Below are positions 6,450 to 15,069 of a stretch of DNA of 64,000 nt, in pieces. The translations under genes and the position numbers were made by a program. The notes below the pieces were generated by a model. It ran no database searches, was not told where the DNA came from, and was given only the letters and a program-made list of their open reading frames with translations. The first letter of the stretch is position 1; every line of letters begins with the position of its first letter. Source of the stretch: Acidobacteriaceae bacterium (GTDB lineage: Bacteria > Acidobacteriota > Terriglobia > Terriglobales > Acidobacteriaceae); contig PLDC01000015.1 in assembly GCA_003134995.1 (NCBI GenBank), forward strand, positions 1-64,000, given 5' to 3'.

Positions 6450-7733
6450 TTAATTCTCCAGACGTTTACGAATGTGAGCGAACACATCCTTTACCCACTG
6501 TTCGTAATCGCTCGGCACGAATTCGTGGTCTGGATTTGCTCTCTGTATCGTGCAATCCAGCTCTATTTTCAGCCTATAGGCAATCACTTGCGATGCTGGT
6601 ACTAAGGCTGTTAGCGTGTAATTCTCTGGAATAGACCCCGGCTCATACTCCTGGACTGGCGTGGCGTGCAAATCAACCCGGTAGTAACCTTTTCTCTCTA
6701 TTCTCAAAATATATGTACCGTGGGCAGTCTCCCACTCAGGAGAGGACATGACGAGAAACGACAGCAAAGCATCCTTTGGCAGTTTGATATATGTGATGTC
6801 CAGATGCTCTCCGTCATTGAGTGACCAGGGAAGTAATTTGCGGTCATTGTCTGAAAGGTTTGGCATAACTTGCGCGACAGGATCCCGGTTCATATCAGGA
6901 ACGGTCGTCGGAGGCATTTCGTCGGCAATGATTGGATGCCCCCCAGCTCCGGCAAAGGAACCGGTCGTTGTGGCCTCCAGAATGAGAGTCGGGAAATAGT
7001 GTTGCACAATCTCTCCCACTTGTTGAATCGAACCGTCGAACTTCCTGCGAGTGGCGATTTCCCTCAGTTCAATACAAACAAAAGTTCGCATTCGGTCATA
7101 GCTGCTTGCGCAGACGAGGGGATGGTGTTCATTGGTAGGGTTATACAGCACGTAAGTAGAAAATGAATCTATCTTGCGCAGAGGAGGCAATGCAGCAGGA
7201 ACGCCCAGCGGACGAGCAATGTGTGCCGTACGTTTTTGTGGTAGCTTCTCGTGCGGATGTTCTGCCATGGCCTGATTGACCTTCGCAGCATCTCTTTCGT
7301 TCTGGTCAGCTTCATATTCCCTTTGTGCCGCGTCTGCTATCCCTAACAGAAATATCAACCCCCAAATGATCACACCATACACACCGGCAACGGCGAGCCA
7401 CTTCAAAATCCCGCGCAGATTGCCATACGCCCCCGCAAGCATCCGCAGTGCCAAGAAGCACAATGAGGCAGTAAAGAACCATCTTGCTTCGATAAAGCGA
7501 TGAATGTCTTTTGTGACCAACATGGCTCCGATTGCACACAGCACCCCGAACGAAATCAGTTCGACTAAACCAAAGATTCGCTCTACCCGCTCCCACAGGC
7601 GGGACTCTCGGTCTCGTGAAAACCATCTCCATACCGCTGCCATTTGATCGGGGACGAGCATGGCGCATGCGCCCGCGATGAGGATGTAGATAATCCATGG
7701 AAACCAGCGAGCGGCCATCCGAGACACCTCCAC
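6450..7733 (-). CDS. Membrane protein of unknown function with a large extracytoplasmic or soluble C-terminus
   Basis: 427 residues. Hydrophobic segments lie at about 11-27, 52-72, 84-101 and 110-132, followed by a polar region (about 135-427) with no repeats or catalytic motif that I recognise. The start may be the first Met or the second (MAARWF, residue 6). There is no overlapping neighbour; the IS remnant lies behind its 3' end and a repeat-rich gap before its 5' end. No function can be assigned. Confidence 0.55.
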   Translation of the reverse strand: MEVSRMAARWFPWIIYILIAGACAMLVPDQMAAVWRWFSRDRESRLWERVERIFGLVELISFGVLCAIGAMLVTKDIHRFIEARWFFTASLCFLALRMLAGAYGNLRGILKWLAVAGVYGVIIWGLIFLLGIADAAQREYEADQNERDAAKVNQAMAEHPHEKLPQKRTAHIARPLGVPAALPPLRKIDSFSTYVLYNPTNEHHPLVCASSYDRMRTFVCIELREIATRRKFDGSIQQVGEIVQHYFPTLILEATTTGSFAGAGGHPIIADEMPPTTVPDMNRDPVAQVMPNLSDNDRKLLPWSLNDGEHLDITYIKLPKDALLSFLVMSSPEWETAHGTYILRIERKGYYRVDLHATPVQEYEPGSIPENYTLTALVPASQVIAYRLKIELDCTIQRANPDHEFVPSDYEQWVKDVFAHIRKRLEN

Positions 7734-7823
7734 TTAGTCAAGGTCGTCTCCTTGACTGCGGAGATTGTACCCCGTGTTTTGCCGAGATACGTAGCCTCGT
7801 TCTGCTTCCGTCGGCGGGACTTC

Positions 7824-7896
7824 AAAACCTTTACCACCCTTCGGCTCCGCTCAGGGCAGGCTCCGGGGCACAGGGGTTTCACAGAGGATCACAGGG
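7824..7896. repeat. Composite repeat: CACAGGGG family interrupted by a CCCTTCGGCTCCGC palindrome
   Basis: CTTTACCA is followed by CCCTTCGGCTCCGCTCAGGG and CAGGCTCCGG, then the CACAGGGG...CACAGAGG...CACAGGG pattern resumes. The same composite occurs at 21165-21233. Confidence 0.75.
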
Positions 7897-8085
7897 AGTT
7901 CATTCAGGATCGGATGTTTGGGGGATCTGGATGGTAATAGTGGAATCGGACGGTGTTCGTGCCAGGGCTGGCGCGATGGAAGTTGTGGTTTGTTCCCGTA
8001 TTCCGTAGGTGAAGTGGGATGCGAGTGGGTATGTTAGCTAGTTTGGTTCTGGCGGGGACGGCCGGAACCAGCGAAGGGAGCATAC

Positions 8086-8152
8086 CTCAGGCGCTTGAAG
8101 CGCGGACCCCTTTTCAACGCTTAAAGGCACGAATGAATTCGTGCCCTTCCCG
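8086..8152. repeat. AGGCGCTTGAAGCGC repeat, copy 1
   Basis: Two short hairpins, GGCGCTTGAAGCGC and GGCACGAATGAATTCGTGCC, joined by CCTTTTCAACGCTTAA. A homologous copy is at 15401-15468. Confidence 0.75.
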
Positions 8153-8223
8153 ATCCTGTTCGAACCGAGCGGCGAATGAGATGGTGACCTACCCGATTCA
8201 TGCGAGGTGGCTTCTAGTTTGGT

Positions 8224-8892
8224 TCACTTCGCGAGCGCTTCCTGGCATGGTTTTTCTCTGCCGCTCTTCTTGCCGGTTACGGTTGCTCTTAAGTCTTCGA
8301 CTGTGCAGCCTAGTTTTATTACTGTATTTGGCACGGTTTTCTGGGCGTCTTGAGGGTAGCGACCGGAGTCGTCAAGGTATTGATCCAAGTCGGCCATTTG
8401 AATTCTCTGTTGAACTTTGCTGTGTTGGAGCACGGCATCCCAAGTCTGATAGGAATCACGAAGCTTGACGCTGGCGGGGAAGTTCAGGCTGCTTAAGAGA
8501 AGGTATTTGGCATCGGGCCCAAGACTCAATACTTCAGGCCGATCCACGAAATATTGGAGCTTATCAAACTCGGGTTGCGTCAAGACCGTCTTTTTCATGC
8601 TTTGATCCCACTCGTTCTGGGCCTCAGCAGTGCGGTCAGAAAAGACGCGCAGAAATAGAAAACGGCGGTGATCTCTTGCGTACCACGGTTGCTGCATGCC
8701 CACATCGTAACCGTATACCGCCGACCACTGTATGACTTCCAGGATCGGCTTCGCTTCTGTCGCGGGCTTCGGCGATTGCGCAGGGGCATTTTGGGGCCAC
8801 GCTTCAGAATCAAGGGCCCCTGTCGCGAGTAATATCAGCAAGTTGGCTGCGAAGAAGAAGACTCGTCTTCGCAAATGGCGGATATTTCTCAT
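8224..8892 (-). CDS. Secreted protein of unknown function
   Basis: 222 residues from the ATG at 8892. This start is chosen over the ATG 15 bases upstream because AAGGAG sits 6 bases before it; the upstream ATG lies within that ribosome-binding site. A basic N-terminus (RNIRHLRRR) and hydrophobic core (FFFAANLLILLATGAL) form a signal peptide, followed by a Pro/Ala linker. The mature part has two cysteines near the C-terminus (LGC...KPC) that could pair. I recognise no family. Confidence 0.55.
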   Translation of the reverse strand: MRNIRHLRRRVFFFAANLLILLATGALDSEAWPQNAPAQSPKPATEAKPILEVIQWSAVYGYDVGMQQPWYARDHRRFLFLRVFSDRTAEAQNEWDQSMKKTVLTQPEFDKLQYFVDRPEVLSLGPDAKYLLLSSLNFPASVKLRDSYQTWDAVLQHSKVQQRIQMADLDQYLDDSGRYPQDAQKTVPNTVIKLGCTVEDLRATVTGKKSGREKPCQEALAK

Positions 8893-9361
8893 GTGGCTCT
8901 CCTTCATTCGAGGGCGCTAGTGGAAGCGCCATCGGCTGGAATACTCTCTCGGCTTCGAAACGGCACTATTCTATACCGCCCTTGCCTGATGGCAACGGAG
9001 TGCAGTGATCATTGGCAGCTTCGTAGGGCGGGGTATCGGGATAATAAGAGTGGGATCGGACCCCCGCATTGTCGCCGGCTCGGAGCGCAACTACCCTTGA
9101 GATAGCCGGCTTTGGCATTCAAAGTGGGAGCGAGTGAAAATGTTAACTAGTTTGGTTCGGGCTGCGGACGTCCATTCAAGGAGGAATGTGGCGTTCGCGT
9201 GAGAGTTCGTGCCGTCCCTTCGGGACTCCTTCTGTAGTTCCACTTCCACCCGGCACTGCCGTGCCGGGCTTTCACAGACCGCCCCTTTCGGGGCTGGAAT
9301 GCAGCGGCAGTGCTGAAGTGCCATCCAAAATCCTTTGGGATCAAATCCAGCTCATCTGGAT
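8893..9361. other. Gene-free stretch with clustered hairpins
   Basis: No convincing gene. Between 9212 and 9294 three perfect hairpins follow one another: GTCCCTTCGGGAC (9214-9226), CCCGGCAC...GTGCCGGG (9249-9268) and GCCCCTTTCGGGGC (9281-9294). They form a compound extragenic palindromic element between two convergent-spaced minus-strand genes. Confidence 0.65.
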
Positions 9362-10918
9362 TTACTTCACGTCTAGGGGGAAGACTACTGTGCCGATTCT
9401 GTCGGAGTTGTTGTCGCGGGTCATGAAGCGGAGGTCGTAGGAGCCGGGAGGGAGTTCTAGTTTTTCGCGGAGCTTTAGGCCTTCGCGGGCGAATTGCTGG
9501 AGGGCTTCGGGCTTGGGGTTGCCGCGGACGGGATGGAGAAATTCTCCGGCTTCGCGGGTGTCGCGGGTTAGGGCGATGGCTCCGATTTCGAGGTCGAGTG
9601 GGCTTGAGCTGGTGGGATCGATTCTTACGCTGCTGAGAGGGATGGTCACGAGAAATTCTACTGTTGTTTTGGTGGCGGACGCTGGCGGGGTGCCGGCAGT
9701 GGTGTTGGGTGCCGGCGGGAGCACGCGAACGTACATGGGGAGGGCGCTGTAGGCTAGCGGGGATGCGAGGGCGTTAATTTCGGCGTCGTGCGCGGACTTG
9801 GGCGTGCCGGAGGGTGCGGGGTTTCCGTAGAAGAAGCCGCTGCGAGCGCGGATGTTGGCGTGTTCCGCAGAAACCTTGACGGAAAGATTGCGCCAGCCGG
9901 GTTTGCGGTCTTCGGGGGGAACGGTGAATCCGAGCATGTAATAAGAGCGCGAATCGTCGACGGCTTCGGCGAAGCATTTCATGAGGTCGTTGGCCTCGAT
10001 GCAGCGATTGCCGCCGGTCGCGTCGGCGAAGTGGCGGAGACCCTCGTCGGAAAAGCTGGCTCGACGGCTATCCCTGCGAGTGGTGAATGTGGGCTCGCGC
10101 GAAAAGGCCAGGGGCTCGAAGGGATAGACGGCGATATTGGCGTCGATCAAGGTCTTGAAGGTCTCATCGAATTCCTGATCGAAGAACGAATTGGCGGGAT
10201 TGGGGGTGATCGCGAGCCGGGGATCGGGCAGGTCACCGGTAGCGAAGATCATGGACTTGCGGCCGGGGATTCCGATATAGCCTTGAGCAATCTCCGTGAG
10301 CTGCTTGAGGGTTTTCTCGATGGCGTCTCGGCGCGGCATGATGCGCTCGGCACCGAGCTGAAGCTTTTTGAGGGCGGCGATCAGGACGGTGGCATCGGAA
10401 GTGAAGGGGTGCACCAGTTCGAGATCTTTGCTGGTGATGCAGAGCAGGGAGACGGGCTGGTTGTGAGCCAGGCCTTTGGACAAGAATTTGATGAGCAGGT
10501 CTCGTCCGTCGGATCGTTGGTTGGGGGTGGTGTTCAACAGGTCGAGGACCATGATGGTCAGCCGGAGCTGATGGGTGTCGTCGAAGGGGAGATTGGAATA
10601 ACCGCGGTCGAGGATGGGAGTGGGGGGAGTGTCGGTGGCGGCGGTTTGCAGTTCTTCGAAGAGGGAGATGGTTTGCTGCTTGCCGTTTTCTTCCAGGCGG
10701 AAGGCGCTGGCGGTGAGGCCGGAGATGGGATCTCCATGTTTGCCGCGGACTACGACCGGGACGAGGACCAGATCGGTGCGGGCTTTGAAGATGGTGGTGG
10801 TGGGCGAGTCTGAAGTGGAGAGGGTGGAGGCGTTGGGAGTGTCGTCTGGCTTTTGAGTTTGTTGAGCTGGGAGATTGGACGAGAGGAGGATTAAGAGGGC
10901 TAATGTTGGCTTGAGCAT
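9362..10918 (-). CDS. Secreted VWFA-related domain protein, Acidobacteria type
   Basis: 518 residues. A signal peptide (LTLALLILLSSNLPAQQ-like, residues 1-18) precedes the block FKARTDLVLVPVVVRGKHG, the N-terminal signature of the VWFA-related family that is strongly expanded in Acidobacteriota, followed by LTASAFRLEENGKQQ. The A-domain starts at about residue 117 (LTIMVLDLLNT) and lacks a clean DxSxS metal site, as is usual in the family. The C-terminal beta-rich part ends with a TVVFPLDV strand. It is probably a surface or secreted ligand-binding protein; the ligand is unknown. A pseudogene fragment of a related C-terminus may exist at 60734-61066. Confidence 0.8.
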   Translation of the reverse strand: MLKPTLALLILLSSNLPAQQTQKPDDTPNASTLSTSDSPTTTIFKARTDLVLVPVVVRGKHGDPISGLTASAFRLEENGKQQTISLFEELQTAATDTPPTPILDRGYSNLPFDDTHQLRLTIMVLDLLNTTPNQRSDGRDLLIKFLSKGLAHNQPVSLLCITSKDLELVHPFTSDATVLIAALKKLQLGAERIMPRRDAIEKTLKQLTEIAQGYIGIPGRKSMIFATGDLPDPRLAITPNPANSFFDQEFDETFKTLIDANIAVYPFEPLAFSREPTFTTRRDSRRASFSDEGLRHFADATGGNRCIEANDLMKCFAEAVDDSRSYYMLGFTVPPEDRKPGWRNLSVKVSAEHANIRARSGFFYGNPAPSGTPKSAHDAEINALASPLAYSALPMYVRVLPPAPNTTAGTPPASATKTTVEFLVTIPLSSVRIDPTSSSPLDLEIGAIALTRDTREAGEFLHPVRGNPKPEALQQFAREGLKLREKLELPPGSYDLRFMTRDNNSDRIGTVVFPLDVK

Positions 10919-11071
10919 AGGGCTTTTTTGTTAGCTGCAGTATAGAGCAGGTGGGTGCGGGAAGTGCGATTTGTTGTGGAATCCTGGGCGAATCATGCCT
11001 GCGCTGGTCGCGTTCTACGGCAGTTCCGGGAGAATGCCTTTTGAGGGCAGCGGTGCTGCGCGGGATTGCAG

Positions 11072-11136
11072 GGGTCCTTCGACTGCACAAGTGCTTGCGC
11101 TTCGCTTAAGCACTTGTTTCGCTCAGGATGACAGAG
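11072..11136. repeat. GTCCTTCGACTGC...CAGGATGACAGAG palindromic repeat with insert
   Basis: The ends GGTCCTTCGACTGC and GCTCAGGATGACAGAG enclose ACAAGTGCTT...AAGCACTTGT, a second inverted repeat. It is related to the 13678-13726 copy, whose central part differs. Confidence 0.7.
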
Positions 11137-11164
11137 TGGAGAAGATCCCCAACATCGTTGATAT

Positions 11165-11518
11165 TTACTTGGCGAAGAAGTAGTCGAAGGATTTTACGGC
11201 GGTGAATTCGTCGTCTTTGATGTCGAAGACGGTGTAGAGCTTGGTGACGTAGAGGACGTCTTGAACTTTTTTGGTTAGGTTGAGGAGTTTCAGTTCGCCG
11301 CCGGCGTTGCGGACTGTGGTGTAGCTGCTGACTAGTTCTCCGACGCCGGAGGAGTCGATGTAGTCGACGTGGGCGAGGTTGAGGACGATTTTCTTTTTGC
11401 CTTGCTCGATGAGTTGGTGGATGGTGTCGCGGAGCTTTCCGGTTTCGTCGCCCAGGGTGATGCGTCCGGTGATGTCGACAATGGTTACGTGGCTTACTTC
11501 GCGGGTGGTTATGGTCAT
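11165..11518 (-). CDS. STAS-domain anti-sigma factor antagonist (SpoIIAA/RsbV-like)
   Basis: 117 residues, one STAS domain. The motif YIDSSGVGEL (residues 53-62) carries the serine pair where SpoIIAA/RsbV proteins are phosphorylated by an RsbW/SpoIIAB-type kinase. When dephosphorylated, such proteins bind the kinase and release a sigma factor. No RsbW-type kinase or sigma gene is adjacent, so the partner is elsewhere. A GGCTTCG-type heptamer run lies just upstream of the start (11521-11563). Usual STAS proteins are 100-120 residues, so this is full length. Confidence 0.85.
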   Translation of the reverse strand: MTITTREVSHVTIVDITGRITLGDETGKLRDTIHQLIEQGKKKIVLNLAHVDYIDSSGVGELVSSYTTVRNAGGELKLLNLTKKVQDVLYVTKLYTVFDIKDDEFTAVKSFDYFFAK

Positions 11519-11520
11519 TG

Positions 11521-11563
11521 GGTCTGGTCGGGCTTCGGCTTTCGGCTTAGGGTTTCGGGCCTT
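11521..11563. repeat. Heptamer repeat (GGCTTCG/GGCTTTC type)
   Basis: Degenerate seven-base units GGGCTTC, GGCTTTC, GGCTTAG, GGTTTCG upstream of the STAS gene, where its promoter would be expected. Confidence 0.6.
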
Positions 11564-11619
11564 GGAGGATGGTAGAGTGATGCGCTTTGCAAGTCAATGG
11601 GGGTTCGCGGAGCTGCAGA

Positions 11620-11653
11620 AAAAAATCTTTACCACGGAGAACACGGGGTAAAC
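11620..11653. repeat. CACGGAGAACACGGGG repeat
   Basis: AAAAAATCTTTACCACGGAG followed by AACACGGGGTAAACC. Intergenic copy of the same family as 4731. Confidence 0.75.
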
Positions 11654-11678
11654 CTCAGAGAGCGAAACGTGGCGCTGT

Positions 11679-12086
11679 TTAATCTAGCAGGGATTCTAGT
11701 TCGCGCGGGGGGACGTGGATGGGGTGGGAGTCGCGGATTTCCTGGATGGGAGACGTCACGATGGGAGTGGCGTATTCGGGGTGACGAAATTCCAGGTGCA
11801 TGCCTCGGCCCACGTATTGGAGCTTGAGCATGGAGCCTCCCCAGGTGGAGCCGGCTATGGCTACTTGCACTGGGGCGGGACAGAATTCGGGATGGCCGGA
11901 GATTAGAGCTTCGCTGCCGCCCAGAAGAACGGCGGTGTAGCAGTGATGCATGGTTTGAATGTGGAGAACGGTTGAGGGTGGGAGGTCGTGGAGGAAGACG
12001 CCGCCTTCGATTTCGGATTGGATGATGGCGTGGTTTACGTCATCAGCCAGGTTGGGGTGCGGGGTGAACATTGTCGAGCCTGACAT
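11679..12086 (-). CDS. Conserved-looking hypothetical protein
   Basis: 135 residues, no signal peptide or membrane segment. It contains several His residues (LHIQTMHHCY, MHLEFRHPEY) and an acidic C-terminus (PRELESLLD). Either Met1 or Met6 may be the start; neither has a clear ribosome-binding site. I cannot assign a family. The codon use matches its neighbours and the frame has no repeat insertions, which argues for a real gene. Confidence 0.5.
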   Translation of the reverse strand: MSGSTMFTPHPNLADDVNHAIIQSEIEGGVFLHDLPPSTVLHIQTMHHCYTAVLLGGSEALISGHPEFCPAPVQVAIAGSTWGGSMLKLQYVGRGMHLEFRHPEYATPIVTSPIQEIRDSHPIHVPPRELESLLD

Positions 12087-12177
12087 AGGGTAATGTGTTT
12101 CCGATCACAGGGCAAGGGTTGTTTGGGATTATTGGGAACTTTGGGACGGTTACGTTTGGGGAAGGTCTAGGGCCAAC

Positions 12178-12234
12178 GTCAAAATCTTTACCACGGGGTT
12201 ACACGGGGTTTGCACGGAGGTCACGGGGTAAACC
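12178..12234. repeat. CACGGGGTTACACGGGG repeat, extended copy
   Basis: Four units of the CACGGRGT type in a row, ending in GGGTAAACC. It lies just after the 3' end of the BNR-type gene on the minus strand. Confidence 0.75.
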
Positions 12235-12237
12235 TTT

Positions 12238-13602
12238 TTACGGGATTATGGCTATGGAGCCTTTGGGACCCACTATCAGGGCTCCGCCTTGGGGAAATGG
12301 GCTTGCGGCGTTGAATTGAATGCCGGATTTTTTGCTGGGGCTGATGCGGGTGGGATTCTTTGGTGGGCGGAAATCGAAGACGAATTTGGGACCTACTATA
12401 AAGAGGCGGACTTGGGCTTGGTTGTCGTCCAAGTCTTTTTTGTTGGGATTTTTTATGCGGCGATCATTGCTGTGGCGATCATAGGCGGCAGCGGAGAAGT
12501 AGGCTTGGGGGTGGATTTCGGAGAGAGTCCAAGTTTGGCCGCCGTCGTTGGTGAAGGCTAAGTTGGGGCCGTCCTGGTCGGGATGCTTGTAGTCGCCTCC
12601 GGCGATTACTCCATGGAGCGGATCGCGGAAAGAGATGGAGAAGATTCCGGCGGAGTCGGGTCCGTGGACGATGGGAGTGTTGAAGACTTGCCAGGTCTGG
12701 CCGCGGTCTGGAGAGTGGAAGACTCGGGCAGCTTTGCCGCCGGTGGCGAACCAGATGTTGGGGTCGGGGGCTGAAGCCCCCTCTTTCTCTGAAGGCTCTC
12801 GCGGCGCTGAAGCGCCGCTCTTCCACGGTTGCGCTGGCGGTGGGGCGATGCGGCCGGCGGTGTTGGTTGCGCCGGCGAAACCAAGGTTCCTCGCTTCGCT
12901 CGGAATGACAGTTGGGAGGAGAAGCTCTGATGTTAGGCGAAGTTCTGATGTGAGAATGGGCATTGACGTCGGTGTCGACCTTGATGTCGGCGTCGACTTT
13001 GATGTCAGCGCCGACGGTACGCGGAGTATTGCTAAGCAAGTGTTGCTGGCGGCGAAGGCGCCTTCACCTTCTATTGCTGGGGGGAGGTTGGCTGGTGGGA
13101 GTGGGGTCCAGGTTTGGCCGTCGGTGGTTTGTAGGAGTTCAAATTTTAGTTGGCCGGATTCTTTGCTGCTTTCTTTGTCCGTTTCGTCGGGGATGGGATC
13201 GCCTAGGACTATGCCGTGGGTTCGGTCCCAGAAAAGCATGGAGTCGAAGAAGCCTTTGGGATTTTTGTTGGTGAATTGGAGTTGCCAGGTTTTTCCGGCG
13301 TCGGTGGTGTGGTAGATGCGGGATTGGTCGCCGGGACCGGCGGACATTAAGAAAGCTTCGTCGGCGGAGAAGGCTACTACGGCGCGAAAGTCTAGCGTGG
13401 CGGCGTCGGGGACCTGGGCGGCGGTCCAGGTGCGGCCGGCATCGGTGGTGCGGAGATAGGTGCCGTGCGTGCCGGAGGCCCATGCGATATTTTGCGAGAC
13501 TGCGCTTGCTCCGCGAAGACTTTCGGTGGTGTTGGACGGATGGGTTTGCGGCTTGGTTTGGGCTAGGGCGGTGGCGGCGAGCAGAATTACGAATAGTCGC
13601 AT
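12238..13602 (-). CDS. Secreted BNR/YCF48-like beta-propeller protein
   Basis: 454 residues with a short signal peptide (LFVILLAATALA). Propeller-type Asp-box motifs occur at TDAGRTW, TDAGKTW, SPDRGQTW and NDGGQTW, each followed by a Trp-containing strand, as in photosystem II stability factor YCF48-like and sialidase-type propellers. No catalytic residues of a sialidase are recognised, so binding or assembly is more likely than hydrolysis. Residues about 190-275 are not conserved: they are encoded by tandem TSKSTPTS/TSELRLTS-type units and two palindromic elements (12751-12825 and 12879-12911) inserted in frame between blades. Confidence 0.75.
   Translation of the reverse strand: MRLFVILLAATALAQTKPQTHPSNTTESLRGASAVSQNIAWASGTHGTYLRTTDAGRTWTAAQVPDAATLDFRAVVAFSADEAFLMSAGPGDQSRIYHTTDAGKTWQLQFTNKNPKGFFDSMLFWDRTHGIVLGDPIPDETDKESSKESGQLKFELLQTTDGQTWTPLPPANLPPAIEGEGAFAASNTCLAILRVPSALTSKSTPTSRSTPTSMPILTSELRLTSELLLPTVIPSEARNLGFAGATNTAGRIAPPPAQPWKSGASAPREPSEKEGASAPDPNIWFATGGKAARVFHSPDRGQTWQVFNTPIVHGPDSAGIFSISFRDPLHGVIAGGDYKHPDQDGPNLAFTNDGGQTWTLSEIHPQAYFSAAAYDRHSNDRRIKNPNKKDLDDNQAQVRLFIVGPKFVFDFRPPKNPTRISPSKKSGIQFNAASPFPQGGALIVGPKGSIAIIP
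12754..12826. repeat. Twin hairpin repeat in the BNR protein gene
   Basis: GGGGGCTGAAGCCCCC and GGCGCTGAAGCGCC hairpins separated by about 30 bases, read in frame. Confidence 0.7.
12879..12911. repeat. Palindromic GGTTCCTCGCTTCGCTC repeat in the BNR protein gene
   Basis: CCAAGGTTCCTCGCTTCGCTC then GGAATGAC, encoding VIPSEARNLG on the gene strand; same family as 2028. Confidence 0.75.
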
Positions 13603-13677
13603 TAGGGAATTGTCTCAGAAAGTTTGGAGCGATTGCTTAAGAATTATCGCTGGTTCCGGCGGTGCCGGCAGGTTGCA

Positions 13678-13726
13678 GAGATCCTTCGGCCCGCAGAGGA
13701 CGCGGGCCTCCAGGATGACAGAGTGG
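13678..13726. repeat. ATCCTTCGGCCC...CAGGATGACAGAG repeat
   Basis: Contains GCCCGC...GCGGGC as its central hairpin. It lies between two minus-strand genes (13602/13751). Confidence 0.7.
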
Positions 13727-13750
13727 TTTATGCTTGCGGAATGCGGAGCG

Positions 13751-14260
13751 TTACTTGGCGATGAAGTCGGCGAAGGTGGCGGTTTTGCCGAAGTAGACGC
13801 GGAGGGTGCATTTGGGGCCGACGTGGGCGAAGGCTACTTCGAGTGGGTCCGCCGCCGTGGGGACCTGGTCGGTTTCGATGGTGGCGCGGGCTATGTCTTG
13901 TTTCTCGTCGTAGGCGGAGCCGGGGGTTACGTTTTTGTTGACGACGAGGGACCACTTATCTTTGCCGGGGATGGGATAAACGCTAAAGGCTCCAATGGGA
14001 ATTGTGGAATTGCCGAATCCTAGTGGAGCCTCAGTGAAGAGAAGCATTGGAGTGCCGCCGGGAGCCCAGGGTTTGCCGTTTGGAACGCGTTCGTTCTTGC
14101 CGCTGACTGGGGTGAAATTGATGCGGACCTGGCGTCCGTCGTCGAGATTGCAGGTGGCGGTGGAGGAATTCGCGGATTGCGCCGAGCACATGGCAGTGAG
14201 CGTGAACAGTGTCAGAGTGAGCAGTGGAAGAATGGCGACTACGAAGCGAGCGCGAAACAT
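13751..14260 (-). CDS. Secreted DUF2911-like protein
   Basis: 169 residues with a signal peptide (VVAILPLLTLTLFTLTAMCSA). The stretch IGAFSVYPIPGKDKWSLVVNK followed by AYDEKQDIARA resembles the core of DUF2911 proteins, which have a strand-PGKDxW-strand-YD pattern. The function of that family is unknown. The mature protein has two cysteines (TCNLDDG and KCTLR). It is shorter than some family members but appears complete. Confidence 0.6.
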   Translation of the reverse strand: MFRARFVVAILPLLTLTLFTLTAMCSAQSANSSTATCNLDDGRQVRINFTPVSGKNERVPNGKPWAPGGTPMLLFTEAPLGFGNSTIPIGAFSVYPIPGKDKWSLVVNKNVTPGSAYDEKQDIARATIETDQVPTAADPLEVAFAHVGPKCTLRVYFGKTATFADFIAK

Positions 14261-14605
14261 GGGAGACCCCTCTGGGGCATGAGTGTAGCTAAGAAAAGGG
14301 CTGAGGGGAAGAAGATTTGAGTCGGGGTTTTGGATTGAGGATCGGGAACGCGTCTTTCGTTATCGGGTCGCGCTCGCTTACGGGCTTTCTGCTCGCTGCA
14401 CGGCCGGGCTTCGCCCAGGCCGGGACGGACGAAGGCGTCCGTCCCCACACGAGTTGTTGTCGTCGTCCGCGCGGGTCAGTTCTTGTTGCGAAGACCTTAT
14501 CCCCGGTTGTTGCTGGTCTTCGGTGATGTACTCAGCGGGTTAGGGCGTTGCTACCTTTGTGGCGTACTGGGTGGGTGATACCGGTACCGAGCGAGGGTGG
14601 GACTT
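14261..14605. other. Gene-free divergent region
   Basis: It separates the minus-strand DUF2911-like gene from the plus-strand gene at 14606. It holds a GCCGGGACGGACGAAGGCGTCCGTCCCC element at 14398-14450 (related to 33331-33374) and a GAAGACC...GGTCTTC inverted repeat near 14490-14525. Promoters for both flanking genes should be here, but I see no clear -35/-10 pair. Confidence 0.55.
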
Positions 14606-14992
14606 ATGGCGAAGGCAGCAAGTTTAAAGATTCTTTATGGCGAAGGGGATGCGGAGGCGCAGGCGGCGACGGCTGCGGCGTTTGAGAAGGCTGGTCACAA
14701 GGTGCAGCAGGCTGTCGGCCGCAAGGCTGTGGAAGCGGCGATTGGCAAGGGCGGCTTCGATTTGGTGGTGCTGGGTCCGACGCTGACGCGGAATGATCGG
14801 CATCATTTACCCTATGCGGCTAAGAAGGCGCAGGCTGAAGTTAGTGTGCTGGTGATGCATGCGGATGGAAGCCGGCATCCTTATGTGGATGCTTGCACGG
14901 ATACTGGGGCCAGCGTGGAGAATGTTTTGGCTCGGATTGAAGGGATGGCGATTGCTGGGTTGATGCCTGCTGCTGCGGCTGCTGGGCGATAG
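14606..14992 (+). CDS. Receiver-like protein without the phosphorylation site
   Basis: 128 residues from the ATG at 14606; the ORF could start at GTG three codons earlier, but the GAGGGTGGG ribosome-binding region suits the ATG. The pattern LKILYGEGDAEAQAAT, then a helix, then FDLVVLGPTL resembles a CheY fold in which the phosphoacceptor Asp after strand 3 is replaced by Gly/Pro, and the expected strand-4/5 elements follow (EVSVLVMH). I infer a pseudo-receiver that signals by protein contact rather than phosphorylation. An Ala-rich C-terminus is unusual. It could also be a different alpha/beta protein. Confidence 0.5.
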   Translation: MAKAASLKILYGEGDAEAQAATAAAFEKAGHKVQQAVGRKAVEAAIGKGGFDLVVLGPTLTRNDRHHLPYAAKKAQAEVSVLVMHADGSRHPYVDACTDTGASVENVLARIEGMAIAGLMPAAAAAGR

Positions 14993-14994
14993 TA

Positions 14995-15021
14995 CCTAGT
15001 ACCTAGTACCTAGTACCTAGC
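14995..15021. repeat. Perfect heptamer tandem repeat (CTAGTAC)
   Basis: Four uninterrupted CTAGTAC-type units right after the stop codon of the receiver-like gene. Confidence 0.85.
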
Positions 15022-15069
15022 GCGTAGATTGGGCGGCCCTTTTTGCGGTCGCCTTTTCTTTTGCGGCTG

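Larger units (their letters stand above)
7734..8223. other. Gene-free repeat-rich stretch
   Basis: Contains a composite CACAGGGG-type repeat (7824-7896) and an AGGCGCTTGAAGCGC element (8086-8152). Short open frames on the plus strand have no conserved features. The first 60 bases are the likely promoter region of the minus-strand gene ending at 6450. Confidence 0.6.

Noticed and set aside
7644-8468. Several plus-strand frames in the 7.7-8.5 kb region
   Set aside because: They cross dispersed repeats and the minus-strand secreted gene; no conserved features.
9788-10813. 341-codon plus-strand frame opposite the VWFA-related gene
   Set aside because: Antisense shadow, Gly/Glu-rich, no recognisable motif, no ribosome-binding site.
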